Shown here piece after piece: positions 20,260-29,135 of a DNA stretch of 64,000 bases. The notes beneath the pieces are model-generated. The model worked only from the letters and a program-made list of their open reading frames with translations, was not told the origin of the DNA and searched no databases. Source of the stretch: Ignavibacteriales bacterium (GTDB lineage: Bacteria; Bacteroidota; Ignavibacteria; Ignavibacteriales; Ignavibacteriaceae); NCBI GenBank assembly GCA_016707285.1, contig JADJIA010000001.1, positions 744,001-808,000 of the forward strand. Reading direction: 5' to 3'. Every line of letters starts with the position of its first letter. Positions within the stretch are counted from its first letter, which is position 1. The translations under genes and the position numbers were made by a program.

Positions 20260-22782
20260 ATGCTCAAGAGAAGTCTTCTTTTAGTGATTGTTTTAACCAC
20301 TCTCTGTGTTTCACAATCAACCGACATCAAAGTCAACAATTTTTTGGTCTATGGACCGATAAAAGTTTTAACTCCGGTAACGGGTTCAAATGAGAAACCG
20401 GATGCACAGATTCTCTTCTCAGATGGAGACAATATCAATCCGATCATCTCACTTTTGAGTGACCGGGATAAATGGGACATCCTGTCGGCATCTTTCCTCG
20501 AGAATGTCAGTAAAAGTTCCAACAATTTTTATTACGCAGCTTTTTATGTCGAAAGCAAGGGTTTCACAAAAACCGACCTTAAGGTTTCTTCAAGAATGCC
20601 TTACAGGGTTTTTGTGGGCAATGAGGGGAAAAAGTCGAATATCGATGCCCCCGATAATGATACCAACATCACCAAAACTGTAACAGTGCCACTTAATCTT
20701 GAAACGGGAAAAACTTTGGTTGTAATAAAAGTGCTTAGCCTGGCAAAAGCAGATGGTGAAAGAGAATTGAAGGTAACTCTCAGCAGATCAGCCGATTTAA
20801 AGTCAGAACTTTTTGTCTCAACCGATGATGTCAGTTATACTTCTTTTGAAAGACTTCTTGATGACCCCAAAATTCAGGGAATTTCCATCTCACCTTCAGG
20901 TGAATATTCGGCTGTAACAGTGAGCAAAAGAATCAAATCAAAAGCAACAAACGAAAGAGCCATCCTGATCTTTGAAAACTCCACAGCGAAACAGATCAGA
21001 ACTCTTAATGTGCAGGGATTTAAATGGGTAAAAGATGATATTTATGCTTATACGACTTCCGGCACCAAAACGACTTCGATTCATTCATCATCAATTAAAA
21101 AGGGTGAAGTAACAACAATTTTGGATGGTGTCGAAAACTTTGCATCATTTTTCTTCAGTACAGATGGCAAAAAACTGATTTACTCCATTTATAAAGAAGT
21201 GAGTGAATTTGAAAATGGTGCCAAACGCCATAAAGGATTGCAAGACAGATGGGACGGGTGGCGTAATACTTACAAAACTTTTATGATGGATTTAACTTCA
21301 GGTACCTCATCGGTGCTCATCAATTTTGATGACAATCTTCAGGTTGAAGACCTCTCTGACGATAACAACCGGCTGCTCCTCTCCCGGTCGGATTATGATC
21401 TTAAAACAAGGCCCTTCTCATATTCAGACTATTTTATTTACAATTTTTCCACTGAAAAACTTGATTCACTCTTCCGTGTTTTTTACGGCGGAAACGCAAC
21501 TTTTTCAAAAGACGGGAAATCGATCTATTTGACCGGAGGACCGGCATTGTTTGGGAATCTTGGTGTCACTACTGAACCTGACCTTATTCCAAATGACTAC
21601 AACAGCCTGCTCTACAAATACGAAATTTCTTCCGGAACTGTTTCCTGCCTGACAAAAGAATTTGACCCTGCAATTTCTGATTATTATCCCGATGTAAATA
21701 ACGAGGGAATTTTCCTTCTGACAACTGACAAAAGTTACAAAAATGTTTATTCGAGATCAAATTCAGGGGGGTTCGCTAAAATTGATATGCCCGTTAAATC
21801 AGTGGAAAATCTCAGCTTTGATGATGATTTTGGTTATGCACTTCTTAGTGGTTCAGACCCTGACAGACCCGACAGAGTATATCTGTATGATTTAAAGAAG
21901 AAAACATCATCCCTGCTTTATGATCCAAATGCCGAAACATACAAAAACATAAAACCGGGGAAATATGAGGAATTTTCATTTGTTTCCGATAAAGGGAGAA
22001 ATATAGAATGTGCCCTGTTTTTTCCGCCTGACTATGATCCGACCAAAAATTATCCATGTATTGTCAATTATTATGGTGGAACAACCCCCGTCTCCAATAC
22101 ATTTGAAGGACGATATCCAAAAAATATCTGGACTGCAAATGGTTACATAGTACTTGTTCTTCAACCTTCGGGCGCAATTGGATATGGACAAAAATTTGCC
22201 GCATTCCATGTAAATGACTGGGGGGGTGATGTTGCTCAGGAGATTATCCAGGGAACAAAGAAAATGCTGGATAAATATCCATCAGTTGACCCCAAGAGAC
22301 TTGGCTGCATTGGTGCCTCATACGGTGGATTTATGACCATGTCACTTGTAACTAAAACCGATATCTTTGCGGCAGCTATCTCACACGCAGGGATAAGTTC
22401 ACTTTCAAGCTACTGGGGTGAAGGATTCTGGGGTCCCGTTTATTCGGCGGTTGCAACAGCCAACAGTTACCCATGGAACAGAAAAGATATATATGTTGAT
22501 AAAAGTCCCCTCTTTTCAGCAGACAAGGTTAATACGCCAATACTGCTGTTACATGGCAACGATGACACCAATGTTCCTCCGGGAGAGTCACTTCAGTTTT
22601 ACACTGCATTAAAAATCCTCGGAAGAGATGTGGAACTTATTGAAATAGATAAACAGAACCACCACATTCTTGACTACGATAAAAGAAAACACTGGTCAAA
22701 AACAATCTTGGCTTACTTTGATAAATACCTTAAAAAAGACTCTTCATGGTGGAATTTTCTATATGAATCATCGGAAAAGTAA
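20260..22782 (+). CDS. S9 family (prolyl oligopeptidase-type) peptidase
   Basis: A protein of about 840 residues. The ATG at 20260 is preferred because it starts a clean signal peptide ending CVSQS; the frame can extend to a TTG at 20167, but that stretch looks like leader DNA. An N-terminal beta-rich segment and a WD40-like propeller lead into an alpha/beta-hydrolase domain. The catalytic triad is visible: Ser687 in GASYGGF, Asp in HGNDDTNVPPGES and His in DKQNHHILD. It would cleave peptides in the periplasm, probably with the tricorn-type and M14 peptidases encoded nearby. It is monocistronic and intact. Confidence 0.9.
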   Translation: MLKRSLLLVIVLTTLCVSQSTDIKVNNFLVYGPIKVLTPVTGSNEKPDAQILFSDGDNINPIISLLSDRDKWDILSASFLENVSKSSNNFYYAAFYVESKGFTKTDLKVSSRMPYRVFVGNEGKKSNIDAPDNDTNITKTVTVPLNLETGKTLVVIKVLSLAKADGERELKVTLSRSADLKSELFVSTDDVSYTSFERLLDDPKIQGISISPSGEYSAVTVSKRIKSKATNERAILIFENSTAKQIRTLNVQGFKWVKDDIYAYTTSGTKTTSIHSSSIKKGEVTTILDGVENFASFFFSTDGKKLIYSIYKEVSEFENGAKRHKGLQDRWDGWRNTYKTFMMDLTSGTSSVLINFDDNLQVEDLSDDNNRLLLSRSDYDLKTRPFSYSDYFIYNFSTEKLDSLFRVFYGGNATFSKDGKSIYLTGGPALFGNLGVTTEPDLIPNDYNSLLYKYEISSGTVSCLTKEFDPAISDYYPDVNNEGIFLLTTDKSYKNVYSRSNSGGFAKIDMPVKSVENLSFDDDFGYALLSGSDPDRPDRVYLYDLKKKTSSLLYDPNAETYKNIKPGKYEEFSFVSDKGRNIECALFFPPDYDPTKNYPCIVNYYGGTTPVSNTFEGRYPKNIWTANGYIVLVLQPSGAIGYGQKFAAFHVNDWGGDVAQEIIQGTKKMLDKYPSVDPKRLGCIGASYGGFMTMSLVTKTDIFAAAISHAGISSLSSYWGEGFWGPVYSAVATANSYPWNRKDIYVDKSPLFSADKVNTPILLLHGNDDTNVPPGESLQFYTALKILGRDVELIEIDKQNHHILDYDKRKHWSKTILAYFDKYLKKDSSWWNFLYESSEK

Positions 22783-22837
22783 ATTTTATGCTATATTAAA
22801 AGTTGTAAAAATCTATTTTTAATCTTAAGCTACCACG

Positions 22838-24024
22838 ATGAGTCAATATAAGTCAATTGCCCTTTTTTTAGATAATCCAGGTTCCATCGAAATCTATCAC
22901 GAGTTTGCCCGGAATGGCAACCATGATCTATTGCATCTTGCAAAAAATCCTCAAAATATTAATGAGTTACCCACAAAAAAATATGATCTGATCATAGTTG
23001 AGATTTCTCACCCGTCGATGACAGAGATAGAATTCATCGATTCACTTCATACAATTTGTGAAAATATCCCCATCATCGTTGTTTCCTCATATTTCTATGA
23101 TACAAGAGAGATAGTGTTTGGGAATAAAATCAGGGTTTCATTCAAAATCCACTGACAGTGCAGAAACTTGAGGCACAAGCTGCATTATACCTGATTCAGG
23201 AAACCCAGCCTGAAGTTCAGGCACCGGCACCAAAAGTGGTTGACGACATGGTACTCTCAAACAGACGATTAACTGTCCTGTTGGAAATTTCACGCTCGCT
23301 CACTTCAATCACCGATCTCGATGAACTTCTGTCACATATTATCAAAATGGCTGCCGAGGTGCTTCAGGCTGAGAGGGCAACTCTTTTTATCCATGATAAA
23401 AATCGAAAAGAGCTTTGGTCACGAACCGGTATTGGCTTAAAAGCTTCCGAAATCCGATTCCCTTCCAATCAGGGAGTTGCGGGAGAGATTTTTCAGAGTG
23501 GACAATCGCTAATCATAAGTAATCCTTATGAACATCCAACCTTCAACAAAGAGTTTGATCTTAAATCAGGGTTCACCACAAAAAACATTCTTGGTTTTCC
23601 TCTCAAAAACATCAACGGTGAAGTTATCGGGGTGATCCAACTCCTGAATAAGAAGTCGGGCAGTTTTGATGCCGAAGATGAATCTTATCTCGGTGCTCTT
23701 GCATCTGCCGTGGGAATTGTCCTTGAAAATGCACTGCTCCGCGAAAAACTTAAAAAACAACTTGAAGATATTCAACAGGCTTATGTCGAACTGGATATTG
23801 CCCAGAATACCATCCTCAAAGAGACAAAATTTGCAACTATTTTTGAATTGACGGGCATTGTCAGAAGCGCAGCCTCTGAAAATGATGTCCTGAGAGTCAT
23901 AGCGAATCTAAGATCTGACTATTTGTTTGATTCAAAACTCTTGAGGTCGCTGGATATCATCGAACATTCTTTTAATAAAATATTATCAGATACAGAGGCT
24001 TTTGCGCAACAAAATGGTAATTAA
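22838..24024 (+). CDS. Receiver-like plus GAF domain protein (one frameshift)
   Basis: About 396 residues in two frames. Residues 1-100 look like a degenerate receiver domain (strands IALFLDNPG, YDLIIVEIS and IPIIVVSSYF). The frame changes around 23125-23135, after which GFIQNPLTVQKLEAQ reads as the usual end of a receiver domain. A GAF domain follows (about 150-300: VLQAERATLFIHD, SNQGVAGEIFQSG, FPLKNINGEVIGVIQLLNKK), then a coiled coil and a helical tail. There is no kinase or cyclase domain, so it is probably a sensory adaptor. Its last 11 bases overlap the start of the extended msrA frame. Confidence 0.72.
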
Positions 24025-24663
24025 AAAACTTCTGCTACTACTCCTTATTTTTTACACTTCAGCGGTTGTGCAAAAAATGAGGAAAATGAAACAATAAATA
24101 AATTTGGAGACAAGATGAGCGTCGATTTTTCAAAACTCGATACTGCCACTTTTGGAGCCGGTTGCTTCTGGTGTGTTGAAGCCGTTTTTCAGCGTCTTAA
24201 AGGCGTTGAGAAGGTAATCTCAGGCTACGCCGGTGGTTCGGTTGTTAAACCAACTTACAAACAGGTGTGCGAAGGAAACACAGGACACGCTGAAGTTTGT
24301 CAGATATATTTTGATCCGTCGGTAATATCGTATAAAGAACTGCTTGAAGTATTTTGGAAGACCCATGACCCTACAACTCTCAACCGCCAGGGTAATGATG
24401 TTGGTACGCAATACCGGTCGGTGGTCTTCTATCATAACGAAGAACAAAAAAAACTTGCAGAGTTCTACAAAAAAGAACTTGATAGTTCCGGAATTTTTAA
24501 TGATCCCGTTATTACTGAAATTTCCCCCTACACCGAGCTTTATATAGCCGAAGATTATCATCAAAATTATTTTGATGAAAACGGGAACCAACCTTATTGT
24601 TCATTTGTAATAAGACCAAAACTCGAAAAATTTGAAAAAGTATTTAAAGAAAAACTTAAATAA
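24014..24663 (+). CDS. msrA: Peptide-methionine (S)-S-oxide reductase MsrA, probable lipoprotein (one frameshift)
   Basis: The intact core (from ATG 24115, 182 residues) has the active-site motif GCFWC and the family strands GYAGG, GNTGHAEV, YDP-like FDPSVISY and QYRS. Upstream, an ATG at 24014 opens MVIKKLLLLLLIFY. In the msrA frame the bases just before 24115 read FSGCAKNEENETINKFGDK, a lipobox cysteine followed by a polar linker. One extra T in the TTTTTT run at 24048-24053 joins the two into a normal lipoprotein signal. The mature enzyme would then repair oxidised methionine in the periplasm rather than the cytoplasm. If the frame is as written, the cytoplasmic form starting at 24115 is made; GGAGACAAG precedes that ATG. 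Confidence 0.88.
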
Positions 24664-24689
24664 TTTATTTTAACCAAAATGGAGTTCAT

Positions 24690-25439
24690 ATGAAATCTCA
24701 TGAAATTGATTATAAAATTATAGGCGACGACCTTCAAATGGTTGAAGTTGAACTTGATCCGGGTGAAACTGTAATAGCCGAAGCCGGCGCCATGTGTTAC
24801 CTCGAAAGTGGTATCGAATTTGAAACCAAAATGGGTGACGGAAGTGATACCAACTCCGGTTTTTTTGGAAAACTTGTCTCTGCCGGTAAAAGAGCACTCG
24901 CAGGTGAATCCGTTTTTATGACACACTTCACCAATCATGGAAGTGGTAAAAAAAGACTGGCTTTTGCATCAGCAGTTCCCGGTAAGATAATTCCAATTGA
25001 TTTGGATCAGTATGGTGGAAAAATTTTCTGCCAGAGTGATGCATTTTTGGCTGCGGCTCTTGGTACAAAAATAAGCATCGCATTTACAAAAAAACTTGGT
25101 GCCGGTTTCTTCGGCGGCGAGGGTTTTATTCTGCAAAAGCTTGAAGGTGATGGGCAAGCGTTTATCAATTGTGGTGGTAGCATCATCAAAAAAGAGTTGG
25201 TAAATGATACACTCCGAATCGACACCGGATGTCTTGTCGCTTTTACTGATGGTCTCGATTATGACATCGAAAGAGCCGGTAACATGAAAACAATGTTCTT
25301 TGGCGGTGAAGGATTGTTCCTTGCCACTGTTAAAGGCACAGGCACGGTTTATATCCAGAGTCTGCCTTTCTCCCGTCTTGCTGACAAAATTATTGCAAGG
25401 GTGCCGAAGTCATCTACAACAATTAGCAGTTCCGATTAA
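24690..25439 (+). CDS. TIGR00266 / AIM24 family protein
   Basis: A 249-residue soluble protein of the AIM24 (TIGR00266) family. It has MKSHEIDYKIIGDDLQMVEV at the N terminus, VIAEAGAMCYLESGI, a GFFGKLVSAGKRALAGES loop, FGGEGFILQKLEGDGQAFI, and a C-terminal VYIQSLPFSRLADKI. The fold is a double-stranded beta-helix-like sandwich; the function is unknown. Length is normal and the gene is intact. It is followed by its own terminator. Confidence 0.92.
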   Translation: MKSHEIDYKIIGDDLQMVEVELDPGETVIAEAGAMCYLESGIEFETKMGDGSDTNSGFFGKLVSAGKRALAGESVFMTHFTNHGSGKKRLAFASAVPGKIIPIDLDQYGGKIFCQSDAFLAAALGTKISIAFTKKLGAGFFGGEGFILQKLEGDGQAFINCGGSIIKKELVNDTLRIDTGCLVAFTDGLDYDIERAGNMKTMFFGGEGLFLATVKGTGTVYIQSLPFSRLADKIIARVPKSSTTISSSD

Positions 25440-25463
25440 TTTCGACAACTTGATTATTATTTG

Positions 25464-25494
25464 AAAAAGGCGGCACTCAAGTCGCCTTTTTTTT
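25464..25494 (+). terminator. Intrinsic terminator
   Basis: The stem AAGGCGGC/GTCGCCTT (one G-U pair) has a six-base loop and is followed by eight T residues. It lies about 25 bases after the AIM24-family gene. Confidence 0.85.
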
Positions 25495-25566
25495 GTCTGA
25501 TTTTATCCTTTCACACCAAACACATCAACTTTAAAAAAATAATTTTAGATTAGTTTCATTTTTCTC

Positions 25567-25604
25567 TTGTTTGATATTTCCTTATATCGTATATTTACGA
25601 TATA
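25567..25604 (+). promoter_or_regulatory. arsR promoter with overlapping ArsR operator
   Basis: TATATCGTA (25583-25591) and TACGATATA (25596-25604) are perfect 9-bp inverted arms around TATT. A TTG at 25567-25569 and TATATTTA at 25590-25597 (20-base spacing) give a Bacteroidota-type promoter whose -7 box lies in the centre of the palindrome. Binding of the ArsR dimer here would block RNA polymerase. The palindrome ends 15 bases before the arsR ATG. Confidence 0.75.
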
Positions 25605-25619
25605 CAATTTAGGAATTAT

Positions 25620-25937
25620 ATGGCATACTCAAAAAAAGAAGAATTCCCGGATCAGGATTTAAGGTTGGCGGAGATAGCAAAAGCACTCTCCCACCCGGCG
25701 CGAATCAGAATATTAAGGATACTTAATGAAATGAATTCCTGTATGGTAGGAAGTCTGGTTGATCAACTCCCGATTTCACAGTCAACAGTATCACAACATT
25801 TAAATGAATTGAAAAAAGCGGGTTTGATTATTGGTGAAATAGACGGACCAAAAGTCTGTTATTGTATAAACAAAGAAGAATTAACAAAAACAAAAAAGGC
25901 ATTCGACCGGTTATTCACCGGCATAGGGTGCTGTTAA
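25620..25937 (+). CDS. arsR: ArsR/SmtB family metalloregulator
   Basis: A 105-residue winged-helix repressor. ALSHPARIRILRIL (about 22-35), the recognition helix region ISQSTVSQHLNELKKAGLI and the wing GEIDGPKVCYCINKE match ArsR-family proteins. Candidate metalloid ligands are Cys41 (NSCMVGSLVD, where ELCVCDL usually occurs), the CYC in the wing and the terminal GCC. The perfect inverted repeat in its promoter indicates autoregulation. The arsM-type methyltransferase follows after 21 bases, so arsenite is the likely inducer. Confidence 0.9.
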   Translation: MAYSKKEEFPDQDLRLAEIAKALSHPARIRILRILNEMNSCMVGSLVDQLPISQSTVSQHLNELKKAGLIIGEIDGPKVCYCINKEELTKTKKAFDRLFTGIGCC

Positions 25938-25958
25938 CTAACTGAAAGGTTAAAAAAA

Positions 25959-26768
25959 ATGAATACAAATGATGAAATCAAGAATAGTGTAAAAGAAAGA
26001 TATTCTCAAATAGTTGAAAGTGCAACTCCTTCAAGCTGCTGTGGCCCTGCTTCCACAAGTTGCTGTGGGCCCGATGTAAAAGATTTTACCGTTTTTTCGG
26101 ATGACTACACCAATCTCCCCGGTTATGCTGCAGAAGCTGACTTAAATCTTGGGTGTGGACTTCCAACCGAATTTGCTGGAATCGTGGAAGGAAATACAGT
26201 GATCGATTTGGGATCGGGAGCCGGTAACGATGTCTTTGTAGCCCGTGCTTTTGCAGGAGAAACCGGAAGAGTGATTGGACTTGATTTCACAGAGGCAATG
26301 ATCCAAAAAGTCGAAATCAACAAAACAAAACTTGGTTATAAAAATGTTGAATTTGTGTTTGGAGATATTGAAGAGATGCCATTTGAAGATGGACTTGCCG
26401 ATGTTATAGTTTCCAACTGTGTTTTAAATCTTGTACCTGACAAACAAAAAGCATTTGGAGAAATCCACAGAACCTTAAAACCCGGTGGCCATTTTTGTAT
26501 CTCCGATGTGGTGCTTCAAGGTGAACTAAGACAAGAGCTTAAAGACTCAGCAACCCTGTATGCAGGCTGTGTCGCCGGAGCAATGCAGGAAGAGGATTAT
26601 CTTGGTGTGATTAAAGAGGCCGGATTCAAAAATATCCGGGTAAGAAAATCAAAAAGAATTCATCTGCCTGATGATTTACTTTCCAAATATCTTGATAAAT
26701 CTTCGATGGAAGAATTTAAGACCAGCGGCGCGGGAATTTTCAGCATCACTGTTACAGCGGAGAAATAA
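25959..26768 (+). CDS. arsM: Arsenite methyltransferase ArsM
   Basis: A 269-residue class I SAM methyltransferase. It begins with a Cys-rich segment, SSCCGPASTSCCGPD (about 25-40). It has the arsM-type NLGCGLP motif, SAM-binding VIDLGSGAGNDVFVAR, then NCVLNLVPDK and YAGCVAGAM. The three Cys positions in NLGCG, SNCVL and AGCVAG correspond to the conserved As(III)-binding cysteines of the ArsM/AS3MT family. It should convert arsenite to methylated, partly volatile species. It is in an operon with arsR; no efflux pump or arsenate reductase is adjacent. Confidence 0.93.
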   Translation: MNTNDEIKNSVKERYSQIVESATPSSCCGPASTSCCGPDVKDFTVFSDDYTNLPGYAAEADLNLGCGLPTEFAGIVEGNTVIDLGSGAGNDVFVARAFAGETGRVIGLDFTEAMIQKVEINKTKLGYKNVEFVFGDIEEMPFEDGLADVIVSNCVLNLVPDKQKAFGEIHRTLKPGGHFCISDVVLQGELRQELKDSATLYAGCVAGAMQEEDYLGVIKEAGFKNIRVRKSKRIHLPDDLLSKYLDKSSMEEFKTSGAGIFSITVTAEK

Positions 26769-26864
26769 AAATTAGCATAACCGTATAATGCCGAACAACG
26801 CAGGAAAAAGTATTTACATCAAGTTAATACCTGATACTTAATACCTAATACCTAAAAAAAAGGG

Positions 26865-26936
26865 TACCCCCGGCAGGAATCGAACCTGCGCTCGTGGTAC
26901 CGGAAACCACTGCTCTATCCACTGAGCTACGGAGGC
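26865..26936 (-). tRNA. tRNA-Arg (CCG)
   Basis: The minus strand folds as acceptor GCCTCCG/CGGGGGT, D stem GCTC/GAGC with an 8-base loop, anticodon arm GTGGT-TTCCGGT-ACCAC, a four-base variable loop, T arm GCAGG-TTCGATT-CCTGC and discriminator A. The anticodon is CCG (arginine). Length is 72 bases. The encoded 3' end continues CCC, so CCA is added after transcription. Confidence 0.95.
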
Positions 26937-26986
26937 ATTAAAATTTGACACTGCAAATTTACTAATTTTTCAGCATACATCATAAA

Positions 26987-27012
26987 AAAGCCCCGGAAAA
27001 CCGGGGCTTTTT
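26987..27012. terminator. Bidirectional terminator downstream of tonB
   Basis: The stem AAGCCCCGG/CCGGGGCTT with an AAAA loop is flanked by an A run and a T run. It lies 30 bases beyond the tonB stop and would end the exb-tonB transcript. Confidence 0.9.
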
Positions 27013-27042
27013 AATTATCGTATTTACTTTAAGTGTCGAATA

Positions 27043-27885
27043 TTATTGTAACTGGAATCTGATAGGAACAGTTACCTGAACATTTACAGGTTGACCGTTT
27101 TGTTTACCCGGGTTCCAGCGGGGCATCATCATAACCACGCGAAGAGCTTCTTCATCGCAGCCACCACCGATACCTCTAACAACTCTTGGACTGGCTATCT
27201 GTCCGGTTTTTGAAACCGTGAACATTACGATAACCTGACCTTCAACACCCGCTCTTTTGGCAATCTCGGGATAAGAAATATTTTGTGCCAAAAAGCCATA
27301 TAATGCACCATCTCCACCCGGGAACGAAGGCATTTCCTCAGCAAATGTAAAAACTTCTTCTTTCGTGTCTTTTTTTACATCTTCCTTGGTAACCTCGGGT
27401 TTTTTATCATCGAGACCATCAGTAAAATCGACATCGCCGTCTCCACGAATGTCACCGGTTCCGTCAACACCCTGACGGGTAACGGTTCCAACATTCTTGT
27501 CCTTCAGTTCTTCAACTGTTGGTGGCGCTTCTTCTTTTACCTGATCATCCGGTTTGATAACAGGAGGAGTAAATTTAACGGAAGCTCTTTCAGGAGCTTT
27601 TTTCTCCATCTCTTTAAAGACAGTTTCCCGTTTCTCTTTTTCCTTCTGTTTCTTCAGGTTCTGGAGTTGAGCTTTGACATCCATCGTCACCGTTTGGTTC
27701 TCTTTAGGTGTGTTTTTTTCGATCGCATTAAGAATCATGGGAGTCGAAATAGCAGTACTAAAAAAGACGGCGGTGATAATGAGAGCAATGGTAACGAACT
27801 TACCATAAAGTTTGCGAAGAACAAAAGCACCATACTCTTTATTCTTCAGAGCAAAAACGATATCAGTTAAATCAATTTTTGACAT
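27043..27885 (-). CDS. tonB: TonB family energy transducer
   Basis: A 280-residue protein. A short cytoplasmic stretch (KNKEYGAFVLRKLYGK) is followed by one transmembrane helix (about 29-52), a long Lys/Glu/Pro-rich periplasmic linker (about 70-190) and the TonB C-terminal domain (about 200-280: PSFPGGDGALYGFLAQNISYP, GVEGQVIVMFTVSKTGQI, EALRVVMMMPRWNPGKQNGQPV). It transmits the proton-motive force harvested by ExbB/ExbD to outer-membrane receptors such as the barrel protein at 560. It is the last gene of the exbB-exbD-exbD-tonB operon; the gap to exbD is nine bases. Confidence 0.93.
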   Translation of the reverse strand: MSKIDLTDIVFALKNKEYGAFVLRKLYGKFVTIALIITAVFFSTAISTPMILNAIEKNTPKENQTVTMDVKAQLQNLKKQKEKEKRETVFKEMEKKAPERASVKFTPPVIKPDDQVKEEAPPTVEELKDKNVGTVTRQGVDGTGDIRGDGDVDFTDGLDDKKPEVTKEDVKKDTKEEVFTFAEEMPSFPGGDGALYGFLAQNISYPEIAKRAGVEGQVIVMFTVSKTGQIASPRVVRGIGGGCDEEALRVVMMMPRWNPGKQNGQPVNVQVTVPIRFQLQ

Positions 27886-27894
27886 TGTTCACTC

Positions 27895-28476
27895 TCACTT
27901 TTTACGGTTATTGTAAATACTCAAGTCAGACTCCGCAACATCAACTATGGCGTATTTCTTCACTTCAGTAAAATTCATCATATCCAGCACATCAACCAGG
28001 TTTTGATAAGACGAATTATCAGTAGGTTTGATAACAACAAAAAGATTTATTTTTTTGGTCTTTGGGTCGTCATCTGCTTCCAATTCAAGCTGTTTATCTG
28101 TAATAGATTTCCTGATAGTTTCATAAGCTGCTTTATTAGAAGGCTTAAATTCTCCGATAACCTGAGTTTTGGCGGTATCGAGTCCAAAATAATAGATCAG
28201 TGTATCTTTACCACCGATTATTATTGTCATGGCCTCGCTCTGCCTTAACTCTGTTTGGTTAATCTGTTCTTCTTCCTGTTTTTCTTTATCTTTAACAGGC
28301 ATCACAATATCCATTACTTGGGGCTTACTGAAGGTCGTGGTAAGCATAAAGAAAGTAACCAATAAAAAAGCAAGATCCACCATCGGTGTTAAATCGATAC
28401 GCGTGGACGACTTCTTCGGTCCTTTCTTTTTCCCCTTACCATGTCCTCCTTTACCCGAGGTATCCAGTTCAGCCAT
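27895..28476 (-). CDS. exbD: ExbD/TolR biopolymer transport protein
   Basis: A 193-residue protein with a Lys/Gly-rich cytoplasmic N terminus. One transmembrane helix contains the proton-path aspartate in the motif IDLTPMVDLAFLLVTFFMLTT. A periplasmic domain of about 130 residues follows, ending NFTEVKKYAIVDVAESD. It forms the stator channel with ExbB. It is the second of two exbD copies in the operon. Confidence 0.93.
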   Translation of the reverse strand: MAELDTSGKGGHGKGKKKGPKKSSTRIDLTPMVDLAFLLVTFFMLTTTFSKPQVMDIVMPVKDKEKQEEEQINQTELRQSEAMTIIIGGKDTLIYYFGLDTAKTQVIGEFKPSNKAAYETIRKSITDKQLELEADDDPKTKKINLFVVIKPTDNSSYQNLVDVLDMMNFTEVKKYAIVDVAESDLSIYNNRKK

Positions 28477-28490
28477 TTAAATTTCCTTTT

Positions 28491-29120
28491 CTAATTTTTA
28501 GCCTTAAGCTCGGTTACAAATTTGAACTTGTTAAGGTTCTCTTCTTGTAGAATGGCGATGATCCTCTTAATAACAGGATAACCGGCATTTTTATGGCCTT
28601 TAATGGCTACGCTGGGAACTTTCTTTGTCTCAACACCTTGCATAATATACCAGGCATCAAGACTGTTGGTAACCCACTTCCCAAGTTCATTACTTGCGGT
28701 ATCTATCGGGATACCCGTCATAAACTTTGGGTCTTTCCTGTCAGTCGGCTCTGCATTTAACAGATTTTTGAATTGGCTCAATGGTGCGCCAAAACTACCT
28801 ATCTTACCAAATGCATTGATCTCTTCAGGAGTTAAATTCATATCATAAGCATCGTTCATTGCACTCATTACAGTCTTCTTAAGAACCTCATGATTGTAGA
28901 TACCGAAGTATGCTCTACCGGCTGAGTCAACGATAACTGTAAACACATCAACATCAGGGAGTTTCGATTTTGAGATCGATCCCGGAGTTTGAACAGTTAC
29001 AGCCTCATCCGGCTTAAACTGGGTCGTAAGAATAAAGAAAGTAAGCAGCAAGAACGAGACATCGCACATCGCTGTCATGTCCACGAGGGTGCTCTTACGG
29101 GGTATTTTTACCTTTGGCAT
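28491..29120 (-). CDS. exbD: ExbD/TolR biopolymer transport protein
   Basis: A 209-residue ExbD paralogue. Its membrane segment VDMTAMCDVSFLLLTFFILTT carries the conserved Asp. The periplasmic domain is longer than in the neighbouring copy and contains an extra insertion (about 95-150). Two different ExbD proteins with one ExbB are usual in Bacteroidota-type operons and imply a heteromeric stator. It lies 15 bases after exbB. Confidence 0.93.
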   Translation of the reverse strand: MPKVKIPRKSTLVDMTAMCDVSFLLLTFFILTTQFKPDEAVTVQTPGSISKSKLPDVDVFTVIVDSAGRAYFGIYNHEVLKKTVMSAMNDAYDMNLTPEEINAFGKIGSFGAPLSQFKNLLNAEPTDRKDPKFMTGIPIDTASNELGKWVTNSLDAWYIMQGVETKKVPSVAIKGHKNAGYPVIKRIIAILQEENLNKFKFVTELKAKN

Positions 29121-29135
29121 TTCTTAACTCACATC

